Positions 33,892 to 42,615 of a stretch of 52,361 bases of DNA are shown here, piece after piece. Location: positions 1-52,361 of the forward strand of contig CALFJB010000010.1 in NCBI GenBank assembly GCA_937877565.1. The letters are read 5' to 3'. This DNA is from an uncultured Selenomonadales bacterium (GTDB taxonomy: Bacteria; Bacillota; Negativicutes; Selenomonadales; Selenomonadaceae). The translations under genes were made by a program, and so were the position numbers. Positions within the stretch are counted from its first letter, which is position 1, and each line of letters opens with the position of its first letter. The notes under the pieces were generated by a model, which saw only the letters and a list, made by a program, of their open reading frames with translations, was not told where the DNA came from and searched no databases.

Positions 33892-34860
33892 ATGGGCAAT
33901 CGCAGAAAAATTGTTGTCGTCGGTACTTCTAACGTCGGTTCGGCAGTCGTCAACAAACTTGCTGACTTTCAACTTGCATCGGAAATTATTTTGATTGACC
34001 TTAACCTTGACAAGGCTTGGGGCGAAGCTACAGACTCCAGCCACGCTACAGCTTGCGTTTACAGCACAAATATTAAATTCCGTGCTACAGGCGACTACAG
34101 CGTTTGTAAAGATGCTAATATTGTTATCATTTGCGCGGGTCCTTCAATTCGTCCCGGCGAAACTCCGGACCGTTTGAAACTTGCAGGCACTAACGCAAAA
34201 ATTATGAACTCCGTCTTCCGTGAAATTGGCAAGTACACCAAAGAAGCCGTTATCATTCTTATCACCAATCCGCTTGATGTTGCAACCTACGTTGTCAGCA
34301 AAATTGCAGATGAAATTGGCTATCCTCGCAATTTGATTCTCGGTACAGGTACAATGCTTGAAACTTATCGTTTCCGCCGTATTCTTGCTAACAAATACGA
34401 AGTAGACCCGAAAAACATTAACGGCTATGTACTCGGCGAACATGGCAACTCTGCATTTGTTGCTTGGTCAACCACCGGTTGCGCAGGTTTCCCGCTTGAA
34501 AAATTAGATGAATATTTCCACCACGAAGAACCGCTTGATAAAGCAGCCGTTGAACAGGAACTCATTCAAGTTGCTTATGACGTTATCAACAAGAAAGGTT
34601 TCACAAATACCGGCGTTGCTATGGCGGCTGTTCGTTTCGTCAAATCCGTACTTTACGACGAACATACAATTCTTCCTTGCTCGGCAATTATGAATGGCGA
34701 ATACGGAATTAAAAATGTTGCGCTTTCAATGCCGCGTATGGTCTGCGCTGATGGTTTAATGCGCGTCTTCCAAGTTCATCTTACTGATGAAGAACTTGAA
34801 AAAATGCACGCTGCCGCTAAATCAGTCCGCTCCGCGCTTGATGGTGCAGGTATCGAATAA
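33892..34860 (+). CDS. ldh: L-lactate dehydrogenase family protein
   Basis: 322 residues: NAD-dependent reduction of pyruvate to L-lactate in the cytoplasm. Visible motifs: VVGTSNVGSAV (NAD-binding, about 8-18), CAGPSIRPGETPDRLKL (mobile loop with catalytic Arg), ITNPLDVATYV, and GEHGNSAF with the catalytic His. Start ATG 33892 has GAGGAGG just upstream; the frame continues upstream to 33802 but that part is promoter and leader. The RPGETPDRLKL loop differs a little from the usual KPGETR pattern, so a related 2-hydroxyacid (malate-type) specificity cannot be fully excluded. It has its own promoter and terminator and is thus a single-gene unit. Confidence 0.9.
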   Translation: MGNRRKIVVVGTSNVGSAVVNKLADFQLASEIILIDLNLDKAWGEATDSSHATACVYSTNIKFRATGDYSVCKDANIVIICAGPSIRPGETPDRLKLAGTNAKIMNSVFREIGKYTKEAVIILITNPLDVATYVVSKIADEIGYPRNLILGTGTMLETYRFRRILANKYEVDPKNINGYVLGEHGNSAFVAWSTTGCAGFPLEKLDEYFHHEEPLDKAAVEQELIQVAYDVINKKGFTNTGVAMAAVRFVKSVLYDEHTILPCSAIMNGEYGIKNVALSMPRMVCADGLMRVFQVHLTDEELEKMHAAAKSVRSALDGAGIE

Positions 34861-34882
34861 TTTTCTAAAACGAATTTTTCAG

Positions 34883-34914
34883 GAGTCAGCGTTGGTTTCA
34901 ACGTTGGCTCTTTT
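34883..34914 (+). terminator. Terminator after lactate dehydrogenase
   Basis: 12-bp stem gagtcagcgttg (34883-34894) with caacgttggctc (34899-34910), two G.T pairs, GTTT loop, then TTTT. Confidence 0.85.
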
Positions 34915-34956
34915 AGTTTGTGCATAATCGCAGAAAATTTTATTGGAGCTGATCTT

Positions 34957-35784
34957 GTGATTGAAGTTAAAAACGTCAGCTACACCTACGCAAAGAAAAC
35001 GCCGTTTGAGAAAACTGCTCTGCGCGAAATTTCTTTCAATGTCAAAGAAAAAGATTTTTTGGCGATAGCGGGACACACCGGCAGCGGTAAATCTACGCTG
35101 ATTCAAATTATTGCAGGACTGATTAATTTGGAAGTTGGCGGCGTCGAAGTTGACGGCGAATCTATTAAAAATAAATCTGCGCGACAAAAAATTGGAATGG
35201 TTTTTCAATATCCCGAATACCAGCTTTTTGAAGAAACTGTCGAAAAGGATATTGCATTTGGACCGCGCAATTTTGGACTTTCTGAAACTGAAATTGAAAA
35301 GCGCGTTGATGAATCAATGAAGTTGGTTGACTTGGACGAAAATTTAAAAACTTCGTCGCCGTTTGAACTTTCCGGCGGACAAAAACGCCGCGTAGCTATT
35401 GCCGGAATTTTAGCTTTAAAGCCGAAATATTTAATTTTAGATGAGCCAACAGCAGGCTTAGACCCTAAGGCTAAAAAAAATCTTTTGTCAGAAATTAAAA
35501 AACTGCATCGCGCAGGAGTCACAATAATTTTTGTGTCTCACGCAATGGAAGATATAGCCGCGCTTGCAAGCCGTGTAATAGTTTTGGCGCAGGGAAAAAT
35601 TTTATTTGAAGGTACACCGCGCAAACTTTTTGGACAAGCTGAAATTTTAGAAAAAGCGGGATTGATGCCGCCGCCCGTTACGCAGTTAATGTTAGAAATG
35701 CGTCGCGCAGGTTTTAACGTCAATACAGAAATTTTATCAATCGACGAAGCAGAAAAAGAAATTGCGCGGCTGAAGAAAAATTAA
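34957..35784 (+). CDS. ecfA2: Energy-coupling factor transporter ATPase (EcfA2-like)
   Basis: 275 residues. Walker A GHTGSGKST (about 36-44), the Q-loop segment FQYPEYQLFEETVEKDI characteristic of EcfA/CbiO ATPases, signature LSGGQKRR, Walker B LILDEPTAGLDP and switch His VSHAMED. EcfA proteins pair with EcfA1 and EcfT to energise vitamin or metal uptake by S-components. GTG 34957 is chosen because GGAG lies 8 nt upstream. EcfA1, EcfT and any S-component are absent from the neighbourhood, so this is an orphan ATPase here. Confidence 0.88.
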   Translation: MIEVKNVSYTYAKKTPFEKTALREISFNVKEKDFLAIAGHTGSGKSTLIQIIAGLINLEVGGVEVDGESIKNKSARQKIGMVFQYPEYQLFEETVEKDIAFGPRNFGLSETEIEKRVDESMKLVDLDENLKTSSPFELSGGQKRRVAIAGILALKPKYLILDEPTAGLDPKAKKNLLSEIKKLHRAGVTIIFVSHAMEDIAALASRVIVLAQGKILFEGTPRKLFGQAEILEKAGLMPPPVTQLMLEMRRAGFNVNTEILSIDEAEKEIARLKKN

Positions 35785-35803
35785 ATAATCTGAAAATTTT
35801 TAC

Positions 35804-35832
35804 TTGCAATTTTAACGATATAGCTTTAAAAT
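35804..35832 (+). promoter_or_regulatory. Promoter of the GH32 gene
   Basis: TTGCAA (35804-35809), 17 nt, TAAAAT (35827-35832), 48 nt before the GH32 ATG. A taaagtattt/taaagtatcc direct repeat lies between it and the gene and might bind a regulator. Confidence 0.6.
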
Positions 35833-35880
35833 TATCTAAAGTATTTAAAGTATCCAAATAAAAAAATTGGAGGTATGAAA

Positions 35881-37404
35881 ATGGCACTTCTTGATCCTCT
35901 CGAATCGGCACAAAAAACAAAGTGGTATCCTTTCTATCACGTCGCGCCGCCTTACGGATGGTTGAATGATCCTAACGGTTTTTGCTGGTACAACGGCGAA
36001 TATCACATTTTCTATCAGTATCATCCGTTTTCAACAGACTGGGGTCCCATGCACTGGGGACATTCCACAAGTAAAGATTTCTGCCATTGGGAACATCAAC
36101 CTATCGCAATTACGCCCGGCGCACTTTCTGAAGGTCATGAGTGGTACGATTGGGACGGCTGCTTCAGCGGTTGCGGTTATGAATTTGAAGGCAAACTTTG
36201 GCTCATGTACACTTCGCAAAAATTCAACGGTCCCGGCGGTGTTAATTCTTCCGCCAATCCTTCAGGTTATAATCCTTCCGGCAGTTCAGGCGGCGGCAAC
36301 GTTACTGAACGTCAATGTTTTGTTTATTCTGAAGATGGTATTCACTTCACAAAATATGAAAAAAATCCTGTAATTGACATTCCGAACGACGACCCAATTA
36401 TAGCTAATATTGACTTCAGAGATCCTAAAATTTGGGATCACAAAGGCAAATATTACTGCGTCATTGGTAACAGAATCCGTGATCGTTCCCGTACTCAAAT
36501 TGTATTGTTTGAATCCGAAAACTTCTTTGACTGGCACTATAAATCAGTCGTGGCTATTTCTAAGCCTGATTATTCTGAAGGCACAATGTGGGAATGCCCC
36601 GGCTTTGCACATTTCGGCGATAAATACGTTATGATTATTTCGCCGCAACACGTCCCGCCTAAAGGTTATCTTTTCCACAATATCCATCAAGCAGGTTATA
36701 TGGTCGGAAGTCTTGATTATGATCAGGGCGTTTTCACTCACGGCGATTTCTACACGTTCGATTATGGCTTTGACTTCTACGCAACCACAATGATGAAAGA
36801 TTATCGCAACGGTCGCTACTTTATTATTGCGTGGCTTGCCGCGTGGCAAAGTCGTTTCTGCGAACAACCCGACGGCTGGGCAAATCTTTTGACAATTCCG
36901 CGTGAACTCAAAATGCGTGAAGACGGCAAAGTTTTAACTTCTCCACCTGATGAATTAAAAGGCTTGCGTAAAAACAATTCTCACTATGATAACGTCAAAG
37001 TTGATAAACCTACCAAACTTGACGGCGTAAAAGGCAGCGTTGGCGAACTTATCGTAAACATTGACACGAAACAACCTTTCAGTATCGAATTGCGCGTTGG
37101 CGAAGGCGAAAAAGTCGAAAAAACTGTTTTCAGCTATGAACCGAATGAAAGACTTGTTACACTCAATCGCGATCAAGCAGGCGAAGGTGACGGCGGCACT
37201 CGCAAATTTGTAATGGATCCCTGCGAAAATATGGAATGGCGTTTCTATCTTGACCGCTCCTCAATCGAGCTTTTCATTAACGACGGCGAATACGCAATGA
37301 CTACTCGCGTATATCCTCGTACAGAATCTGATGATATTGTTTTTGCACCGGCTGAAGGCGGCACGGTTGAATTTAAATCTGTTGATTATTACAGCTTCGT
37401 TTAA
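35881..37404 (+). CDS. Glycoside hydrolase family 32 (sucrose/fructan hydrolase)
   Basis: 507 residues. The GH32 nucleophile motif WLNDPNG is near residue 23, FRDPKIW holds the transition-state Asp, and MWECPG holds the acid/base Glu. A five-bladed propeller is followed by a C-terminal beta-sandwich, as in invertases, sucrose-6-phosphate hydrolases and levanases. There is no signal peptide, so it acts inside the cell on sucrose, sucrose-6-phosphate or short fructans. No sugar PTS, fructokinase or regulator is adjacent. ATG 35881 is chosen over 35875 because GGAGG lies 7 nt upstream of it. Confidence 0.93.
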   Translation: MALLDPLESAQKTKWYPFYHVAPPYGWLNDPNGFCWYNGEYHIFYQYHPFSTDWGPMHWGHSTSKDFCHWEHQPIAITPGALSEGHEWYDWDGCFSGCGYEFEGKLWLMYTSQKFNGPGGVNSSANPSGYNPSGSSGGGNVTERQCFVYSEDGIHFTKYEKNPVIDIPNDDPIIANIDFRDPKIWDHKGKYYCVIGNRIRDRSRTQIVLFESENFFDWHYKSVVAISKPDYSEGTMWECPGFAHFGDKYVMIISPQHVPPKGYLFHNIHQAGYMVGSLDYDQGVFTHGDFYTFDYGFDFYATTMMKDYRNGRYFIIAWLAAWQSRFCEQPDGWANLLTIPRELKMREDGKVLTSPPDELKGLRKNNSHYDNVKVDKPTKLDGVKGSVGELIVNIDTKQPFSIELRVGEGEKVEKTVFSYEPNERLVTLNRDQAGEGDGGTRKFVMDPCENMEWRFYLDRSSIELFINDGEYAMTTRVYPRTESDDIVFAPAEGGTVEFKSVDYYSFV

Positions 37405-37430
37405 TCCACGTTCGTTATATAGATTTTTAC

Positions 37431-37457
37431 TGCCCGTTTCGACGGGTAATTTTTTTA
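37431..37457 (+). terminator. Terminator after the GH32 gene
   Basis: 7-bp stem tgcccgt/acgggta (37431-37447) closed by a TTCG-type loop, followed by seven T. A degenerate second copy of this sequence occurs near 37639-37662. Confidence 0.85.
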
Positions 37458-37501
37458 TAAAAAAACTTGCCAAGTGATAAAAATTAAAACGTAGAGAAAA
37501 T

Positions 37502-37560
37502 GGGCGTCCAAGGATGGACGCCCGCCGCGCTTGCAATGCGACGAATAGGAGCATTGCTCC
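37502..37560. repeat. Tandem hairpins in the gene-free stretch before tRNA-Pro
   Basis: Perfect 9-bp stem gggcgtcca/tggacgccc (37502-37523, loop AGGA), directly followed by a second stem gcaatgc/gcattgc (37533-37539 with 37551-37557, loop gacgaatagga). The second belongs to the dispersed family seen at 3476-3547 and 33015-33041. The 37405-37712 gap otherwise holds no gene I can support. Confidence 0.65.
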
Positions 37561-37673
37561 GCCGTGATGGCGATATAATCTGCGCCAAAGAAAGAAAAGC
37601 CGTTTAAATAAAAAATTATTTAGAAGATAAAAAAACTGCCATTGAGTCGGGTAATTTTTTTTGTTAAAAAACC

Positions 37674-37701
37674 TTGCAAAAAATTTTTTACGTGGTATAA
37701 T
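37674..37701 (+). promoter_or_regulatory. Promoter of tRNA-Pro
   Basis: TTGCAA (37674-37679), 16 nt, TATAAT (37696-37701), 12 nt before the tRNA. Confidence 0.8.
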
Positions 37702-37712
37702 ATTGCTTGTAT

Positions 37713-37790
37713 CGGGGTTTAGCGCAGCTTGGGTAGCGCGTCTGATTTGGGATCAGAAGGTCGTGAGTTCAAATCTCACAACTCCGACCA
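37713..37790 (+). tRNA. tRNA-Pro (anticodon TGG)
   Basis: Cloverleaf is complete. The acceptor stem cggggtt pairs with aactccg (one G.T). The D arm is agcgcagcttgggtagcgc, the anticodon arm ctgat-ttTGGga-atcag, and the T arm gtgag-ttcaaat-ctcac. CCA is encoded at 37788-37790 and followed directly by eight T as terminator. The TGG anticodon reads proline codons. Confidence 0.96.
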
Positions 37791-37916
37791 TTTTTTTTGC
37801 CTAAAATTATTTAAAACCGCCGAATTTATTCAAAAAGTGTTAATTGCGAAGTGCAAAAATTTTCGATATAGTATCTTAGAAATTTTTTACCATTTTTAAA
37901 ATTTGAAGGTGAAATT

Positions 37917-39029
37917 GTGGGTACTATACCTGACGAAAAGAAACTTAAATTTTTGCTGATACTTGGCGGTTTTATAGTAGCGGCGATAATTTATTTATTG
38001 GTTTTCAGTTTCGATGTTGAAAATGACGAAACGCCGCAAAAAATCGGCTTTATAATTCTCGGTGATATAAATGAGCCCGGCTGGAACGGCTCACACTACA
38101 ACGGGATTAAAGGTGCTTGTGATGAATTTGGCTTAGAATTGCTCGTCAAAGATCACATTCCGGAAAATACCGGCGATTGTCCCAGAGCGGCTAAAGAATT
38201 GATTGACGCGGGCGCAAAAATGGTTGTGCTGTGCAGTTTTGCATACGCCGCCGAAGTTGAGCCAATGATGAAAGATTATCCCAACGTTGCCTTTATCAGT
38301 ACTTCGACGATGGCAAGCGCAAAAAATTTAACTTCATGCTTTGCAAGAATGTATCAAGGGCGTTATATGGCGGGCGTGCTTGCCGGTATGCGTACAAAGT
38401 CGAATGTTATCGGCTACGTTGCCGCCTTTCCGAACGCGGAAGTTTGCAGAGGGATTAACGCTTTTACTTTTGGCTTGCACAGAGTTAATCCTGATGCAAA
38501 AGTTTTTGTTATGTGGACAAACGCTTGGGAAAATCCCGAAATTGAAACTGCACACGCTCATAGATTGGTTAAAGAATGTGGCGCAGACCTTTTGACGTAT
38601 CATCAAGACGACGACGCCACAGGCAAAGTTGCCGAAAGTTACGGCTTAGATTTCATTGCTTACAATGCAACGCTTGACGGCTATTCAGATCATTATTTGG
38701 CGTCAATAACTTGCAGTTGGGACGTTTATTATAAAGATATTTTGCGTCGCTATTTGAAAGGCGAACTCCTTGCCTTGAGAAATGCTTGGCTCGGTGTTCG
38801 TGAAGGTATTATCAGTCTTGAAAATTATTCAAATTTCGTTACGCCGCAAATGAAGGAAGTTATAAACTCGGTTAAAAATGAATTGGCAACAAGTAACAAT
38901 TTGATTTTCTACAATGAAATTTATGACAATCAAGGAATTTTGCGTTGCGGCAAGGATCAAGTTATAACCGAATACGAACTTTTGAGGAATATCAACTGGC
39001 TTGTAAAAGGAGTTGAAGTCCTTGAATAA
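37917..39029 (+). CDS. BMP/Med-family binding protein with N-terminal membrane anchor
   Basis: 370 residues. After a short cytoplasmic tail, one hydrophobic helix (about 11-30) leads to an extracytoplasmic domain of the BMP/PnrA type: GFIILGDINEPGWNGSHYNGI, KMVVLCSF, CFARMYQGRYMAGVLAG and DDATGKVAESYG. BMP proteins bind nucleosides or similar ligands. There is no lipobox cysteine, so this is membrane-anchored, not a lipoprotein, and no permease or ATPase genes accompany it. The next gene, a hybrid histidine kinase, overlaps its end, so it probably presents a ligand to that kinase. GTG start with GAAGGTG upstream. Confidence 0.85.
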   Translation: MGTIPDEKKLKFLLILGGFIVAAIIYLLVFSFDVENDETPQKIGFIILGDINEPGWNGSHYNGIKGACDEFGLELLVKDHIPENTGDCPRAAKELIDAGAKMVVLCSFAYAAEVEPMMKDYPNVAFISTSTMASAKNLTSCFARMYQGRYMAGVLAGMRTKSNVIGYVAAFPNAEVCRGINAFTFGLHRVNPDAKVFVMWTNAWENPEIETAHAHRLVKECGADLLTYHQDDDATGKVAESYGLDFIAYNATLDGYSDHYLASITCSWDVYYKDILRRYLKGELLALRNAWLGVREGIISLENYSNFVTPQMKEVINSVKNELATSNNLIFYNEIYDNQGILRCGKDQVITEYELLRNINWLVKGVEVLE

Positions 39030-41523
39030 AAAATTTTTTACGCAAATAATTTTATTGGTCGTCTTTTTGGTTGTAGTCGGATTTTTAATGCAACAAAAAT
39101 TCAGCGATATGTTAAATGCAACGCTGGAAAAAAATATAGCAAATCAGACTTCAGATATGGCGATAGTTGCCGAAGAAAGATTTTCGCAGGAATTGGCGGA
39201 ATTGCATTTTGCGGCGGGGTATTTGGCTAATCATTTAAACAACGAATTTGCTACAGATATTTTGGACGAATTGAACAGAAATACGGCGGGCGTTTCAGTT
39301 GGCTTGGTAACGCCGCTGGGCAGTTCGATTATAGGCGAATCTTTGAATAAATTTGACTTTACAAGATTTCCAATGGCGTCGCAAGGTAACGACCTTGTTG
39401 ACTACTGCGCCGGTAAAGGGCTTTTATTCGCCGTGCCAATAATAAAAGATGGGCTTGTTCATGGAATTGTTTACCGCCTGTACAGTGAAGATTTGCTGAC
39501 GGATTTATTTGGGCTTGCCGAATATAATTCTGAAAGTCGGCTTTTAATTCAGGAGCGCAACGGACAAATTATCGTGCCTTATAAAAATTACGGCGAAGGC
39601 GACAAAGATTTTTTGAAAGATGTCAGCATTGTAAATATTTTTCAGAAAGTCAGCGACAGGCTGAAAAGCCACCGTTCCGCCGCCGTTTATTATGAAGGTA
39701 CACGCGGCAAATATTTTTTATTCGGCGCAGATTTGATTCAAACAAACTGCGTAATGGTCGGCTATGTTCCTTGGAGCGCGGTTGCGGGCGATATTTCGCA
39801 AATTAACACGATGATTTTTATTTTAACTTCGCTGATGTTACTGCTGTTTTTGGTTGCAAGCGTGTATTTATTTTTGATTAACGAAAAAGCCAAACAGTCT
39901 GACGAATTTAAACGCGAAAAGCAGGCGGCAGATCAAGCCAATCAAGCAAAAAGCGCGTTTTTGGCGAATATGTCTCACGAAATTAGGACGCCAATAAATG
40001 CTATTATCGGAATGAATGAAATGATTCTGCGCGAAAGTAACGAAGTTGAAACTATCAAGTACGCGCAAAACGCCGCCGCCGCAAGTGAATCGCTTTTATC
40101 AATTATCAATGATATTTTGGATTTTTCAAAGATTGAAAGCGGCAAAATGGAACTCGTCGAAGGCAATTACAAACTCGACGAAGTTATAAAAAATCTCGTT
40201 AATATGATGAAGTCCAGAATGGATCAGAAAAATTTGAGATTTACGGTAAATGTCAACGGCAATATCCCAAATGAGCTTTTCGGCGACAGTGTGCGTATTC
40301 GTCAAGTTATTGTAAATCTGCTGACAAACGCGGCGAAATATACTCAAGTTGGCAAAGTAACTTTTGACGTTGACTTTGAAAATAAATCGCCCGCCGAAAT
40401 TCTGTTAAAGTTTTCTGTCAAAGATACGGGAATTGGTATTCGTGACGAAGACAGGAAAAAACTTTTTACGGATTTTCAACGCCTTGATTTAAAGCAAAAT
40501 AAAAATATCGAAGGTACCGGGCTTGGATTGGCGATAACTTACCGGCTTGTTAAAATGATGCAAGGCTGGATTTTTGTTGAAAGTGTTTACGGCGAAGGCT
40601 CAACTTTTTCAGTTACACTTCCTCAAAAAATTGTCGGCAATTCGGTTATTGGAAGTTTTGAAAATAAAATGCAGTCGATTGACAAGCAGGAACGTTACAA
40701 AGTTTCGTTTACTGCGCCGGAAAGTAAAATTTTGGTCGTCGATGATAATGAAATTAATTTACTTGTAGTAACGGGCTTGCTGAAAGATACAAAAATTCAG
40801 ATTGACACGGCGATTAGCGGAATGACGGCACTAAAAAAACTTTCTGAAACTGAATATGATTTGATTTTCTTGGATCAAATGATGCCGAGTCTTGACGGTA
40901 TTCAGACTTTGAAAATGGCTAAAGAAATGCCGGAAAATAAATCTAAAAACGCGCCAACTTTAGCTTTAACGGCAAACGCAATCAGCGGCGCAAAAGAAAT
41001 GTTTATTCACGAAGGTTTTACAGATTATTTGAGTAAACCGATTGAGCCGAAAAATCTTGAGGAAATGCTAATGAAATATTTGCCGCCGGAAAAAATTCAC
41101 TCTGCAGAAGAAAAAATTTCTGAAAGTGCGCCTGAAAAATCTACTGACTTTGAGTATCTGAATACTAATTTGGGGCTTGAATACAGCGCGGGAATGGAAG
41201 ATTTATATCAAGATATTGTTAAAACTTTTTGCGATTTGAAAACTGAAAAGCAGGCGCAACTTCAAAAATCTTTTGACGCCGAAGACTGGAAAAATTATAC
41301 AATTTACGTTCATGGGCTGAAGTCAACTTCCCTTTCAATAGGCGGCGAAAAAACTTCTGCACTTGCAAAAAAATTGGAGCAAGCCGGAAAAATTATAACT
41401 GCTACGAAGTCAAGCGAACTTGAAAAAGTTCAAAGCGTCGAATTTATCAAGGAAAATCATTCAAAAATTATTTCGCTTTACGATAAACTTGCTGCAGACT
41501 GCGAAAAATATTTAAAATCATAA
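39022..41523 (+). CDS. Hybrid sensor histidine kinase with receiver and HPt domains
   Basis: 833 residues. TM1 at about 6-22, an extracytoplasmic sensor region, TM2 at about 255-280, then HisKA with NMSHEIRTPIN (phospho-His about 319). The HATPase has NLLTNAAKYT, DTGIGIRDED and GTGLGLAI. The receiver domain starts KILVVDDNEIN with phospho-Asp about 618, and a C-terminal HPt carries VHGLKSTSLSIG (His about 764). It is thus a full phosphorelay in one chain, but no response regulator with an output domain is adjacent. TTG 39022 is chosen because AAGGAG lies 9 nt upstream; it overlaps the stop of the binding-protein gene by 8 nt. Confidence 0.93.
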   Translation: MNKKFFTQIILLVVFLVVVGFLMQQKFSDMLNATLEKNIANQTSDMAIVAEERFSQELAELHFAAGYLANHLNNEFATDILDELNRNTAGVSVGLVTPLGSSIIGESLNKFDFTRFPMASQGNDLVDYCAGKGLLFAVPIIKDGLVHGIVYRLYSEDLLTDLFGLAEYNSESRLLIQERNGQIIVPYKNYGEGDKDFLKDVSIVNIFQKVSDRLKSHRSAAVYYEGTRGKYFLFGADLIQTNCVMVGYVPWSAVAGDISQINTMIFILTSLMLLLFLVASVYLFLINEKAKQSDEFKREKQAADQANQAKSAFLANMSHEIRTPINAIIGMNEMILRESNEVETIKYAQNAAAASESLLSIINDILDFSKIESGKMELVEGNYKLDEVIKNLVNMMKSRMDQKNLRFTVNVNGNIPNELFGDSVRIRQVIVNLLTNAAKYTQVGKVTFDVDFENKSPAEILLKFSVKDTGIGIRDEDRKKLFTDFQRLDLKQNKNIEGTGLGLAITYRLVKMMQGWIFVESVYGEGSTFSVTLPQKIVGNSVIGSFENKMQSIDKQERYKVSFTAPESKILVVDDNEINLLVVTGLLKDTKIQIDTAISGMTALKKLSETEYDLIFLDQMMPSLDGIQTLKMAKEMPENKSKNAPTLALTANAISGAKEMFIHEGFTDYLSKPIEPKNLEEMLMKYLPPEKIHSAEEKISESAPEKSTDFEYLNTNLGLEYSAGMEDLYQDIVKTFCDLKTEKQAQLQKSFDAEDWKNYTIYVHGLKSTSLSIGGEKTSALAKKLEQAGKIITATKSSELEKVQSVEFIKENHSKIISLYDKLAADCEKYLKS

Positions 41524-41534
41524 AATAAAAAAAT

Positions 41535-41566
41535 CGCGCAGGGTTAAAATCCCGCGCTTTTTTATT
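41535..41566. terminator. Bidirectional terminator between kinase and YkvA-like gene
   Basis: Stem gcgc-a-ggg (41536-41543) with cccgcgc (41551-41557), one bulged A. T runs follow on the plus strand and A runs precede (T on the minus strand). It serves both converging genes. Confidence 0.8.
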
Positions 41567-41981
41567 TTAATTCAGCAACTGCCGAATCGCCGAAAATTTT
41601 TCTAATTCTGTCCTTTGCTTTTTGCCGAATTTCATCATTGATATAAAAATGAGCAATAGCCATAGCCCCCGCAATAACTGCGGCGTCGTCAGTAAATCCA
41701 AGTAGCGGTGTTATATCGGGAATTAAATCAATCGGCGAAATAAAATAACCTAACGGCGCAAGAATCGCCGCACGAATTTTCATAGGAACATTTGGATTTT
41801 GTGCAACGTAGAAAAGCTGCAACGCCTTATAAATTAAACCGAGTCCCGCCTTTTTGACATTGCCGGTAATTTTCTGAAAAAGTCCTTGTTCGGAATAATT
41901 TTTGGCGTATTTATTAACTTCGTACTGTTTATATTTTTCGCCGTCAAATTCCATTTCGATTGTTGTTTCATCTTTAGCCAA
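41562..41981 (-). CDS. YkvA-like DUF1232 membrane protein
   Basis: About 139 residues. The DUF1232 core is clear: YVAQNPNVPMKIRAAILAPLGYFISPIDLIPD, with the invariant SPIDLIPD, followed by GFTDDAAVIAGAMA. These are small membrane-associated proteins of unknown function, widespread in bacteria. The N-terminal 50 residues are charged and not conserved to my knowledge. TTG 41981 is chosen because GGAGGTG lies 8 nt upstream; the frame extends to 41996 across that ribosome site. Confidence 0.85.
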   Translation of the reverse strand: MAKDETTIEMEFDGEKYKQYEVNKYAKNYSEQGLFQKITGNVKKAGLGLIYKALQLFYVAQNPNVPMKIRAAILAPLGYFISPIDLIPDITPLLGFTDDAAVIAGAMAIAHFYINDEIRQKAKDRIRKIFGDSAVAELK

Positions 41982-41997
41982 AGTGTTCACCTCCAAA

Positions 41998-42036
41998 ACA
42001 AAAAAGAACCGTCTAAAAATTTTTCGACGATTCTTT
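41998..42036 (-). terminator. Terminator of the infC-rpmI-rplT operon
   Basis: On the minus strand aagaatcgtc (42035-42026) pairs with gacggttctt (42013-42004), one G.T pair, followed by six T. Confidence 0.8.
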
Positions 42037-42044
42037 AGTTGTGA

Positions 42045-42398
42045 TTAAATATTTTTTTTCGCAATATCAACGAGTTGTGAAAAAGCGGCGGCGTCAGAAA
42101 CTGCCAATTCCGCCATCATTTTACGATCTATTGCAACGCCGGCTTTTGTCAGCCCGGCAATTAATCTGCTGTAAGAAATACCGTTAAGACGTGCGGCAGC
42201 GTTAATACGCGCAATCCAAAGGCGACGAAATTCGCGCTTTTTATTTTTACGATCACGGTAGGCGTACTGCCCAGCCTTCATTACGGTTTCATTAGCTTTT
42301 TTAAATTGTTTACTTCTTGCGCCGCGATAACCTTTCGCAAGCTTAAGAATTTTTTTATGGCGTGCATGAGCAGTCACGCCGGTTTTTACTCTTGGCAA
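42045..42398 (-). CDS. rplT: 50S ribosomal protein L20
   Basis: 117 residues, full length for L20, which binds 23S rRNA early in large-subunit assembly and represses its own operon. Typical sequence: RVKTGVTAHARHKKILKLAKGYRGARSKQFKKA and a C-terminal domain with YSRLIAGLTKAGVAIDRKMMAELA. TTG start (giving MPRVK) with AAGGAG 9 nt upstream. Third gene of infC-rpmI-rplT. Confidence 0.98.
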   Translation of the reverse strand: MPRVKTGVTAHARHKKILKLAKGYRGARSKQFKKANETVMKAGQYAYRDRKNKKREFRRLWIARINAAARLNGISYSRLIAGLTKAGVAIDRKMMAELAVSDAAAFSQLVDIAKKNI

Positions 42399-42417
42399 TG
42401 TGAAAATCTCCTTTCAA

Positions 42418-42615
42418 TTAAGCGTAAGGCAACATTGTTCTTACGTTTTTACGATCAGCTGCTGAAGCAAGCGTAGCTTTACGGAGATTTCTCTTGCGTT
42501 TACGGGATTTTTTTTCTAAAATATGGCTTTTAAAAGCTTTATTGCGTTTAAATTCGCCGCTACCAGTAGCAGTAAAGCGTTTAGCTGTCGCTCTGTGCGT
42601 TTTGATTTTGGGCAT
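42418..42615 (-). CDS. rpmI: 50S ribosomal protein L35
   Basis: 65 residues: MPKIKTHRATAKRF and a basic C-terminus with LEKKSRKRKRNLRKA, the usual L35. ATG 42615 has AAGGAGGGG upstream. Its start lies 35 nt inside the 3' end of infC, because infC has a short extra C-terminal tail. The same operon order is found across Firmicutes. Confidence 0.97.
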   Translation of the reverse strand: MPKIKTHRATAKRFTATGSGEFKRNKAFKSHILEKKSRKRKRNLRKATLASAADRKNVRTMLPYA

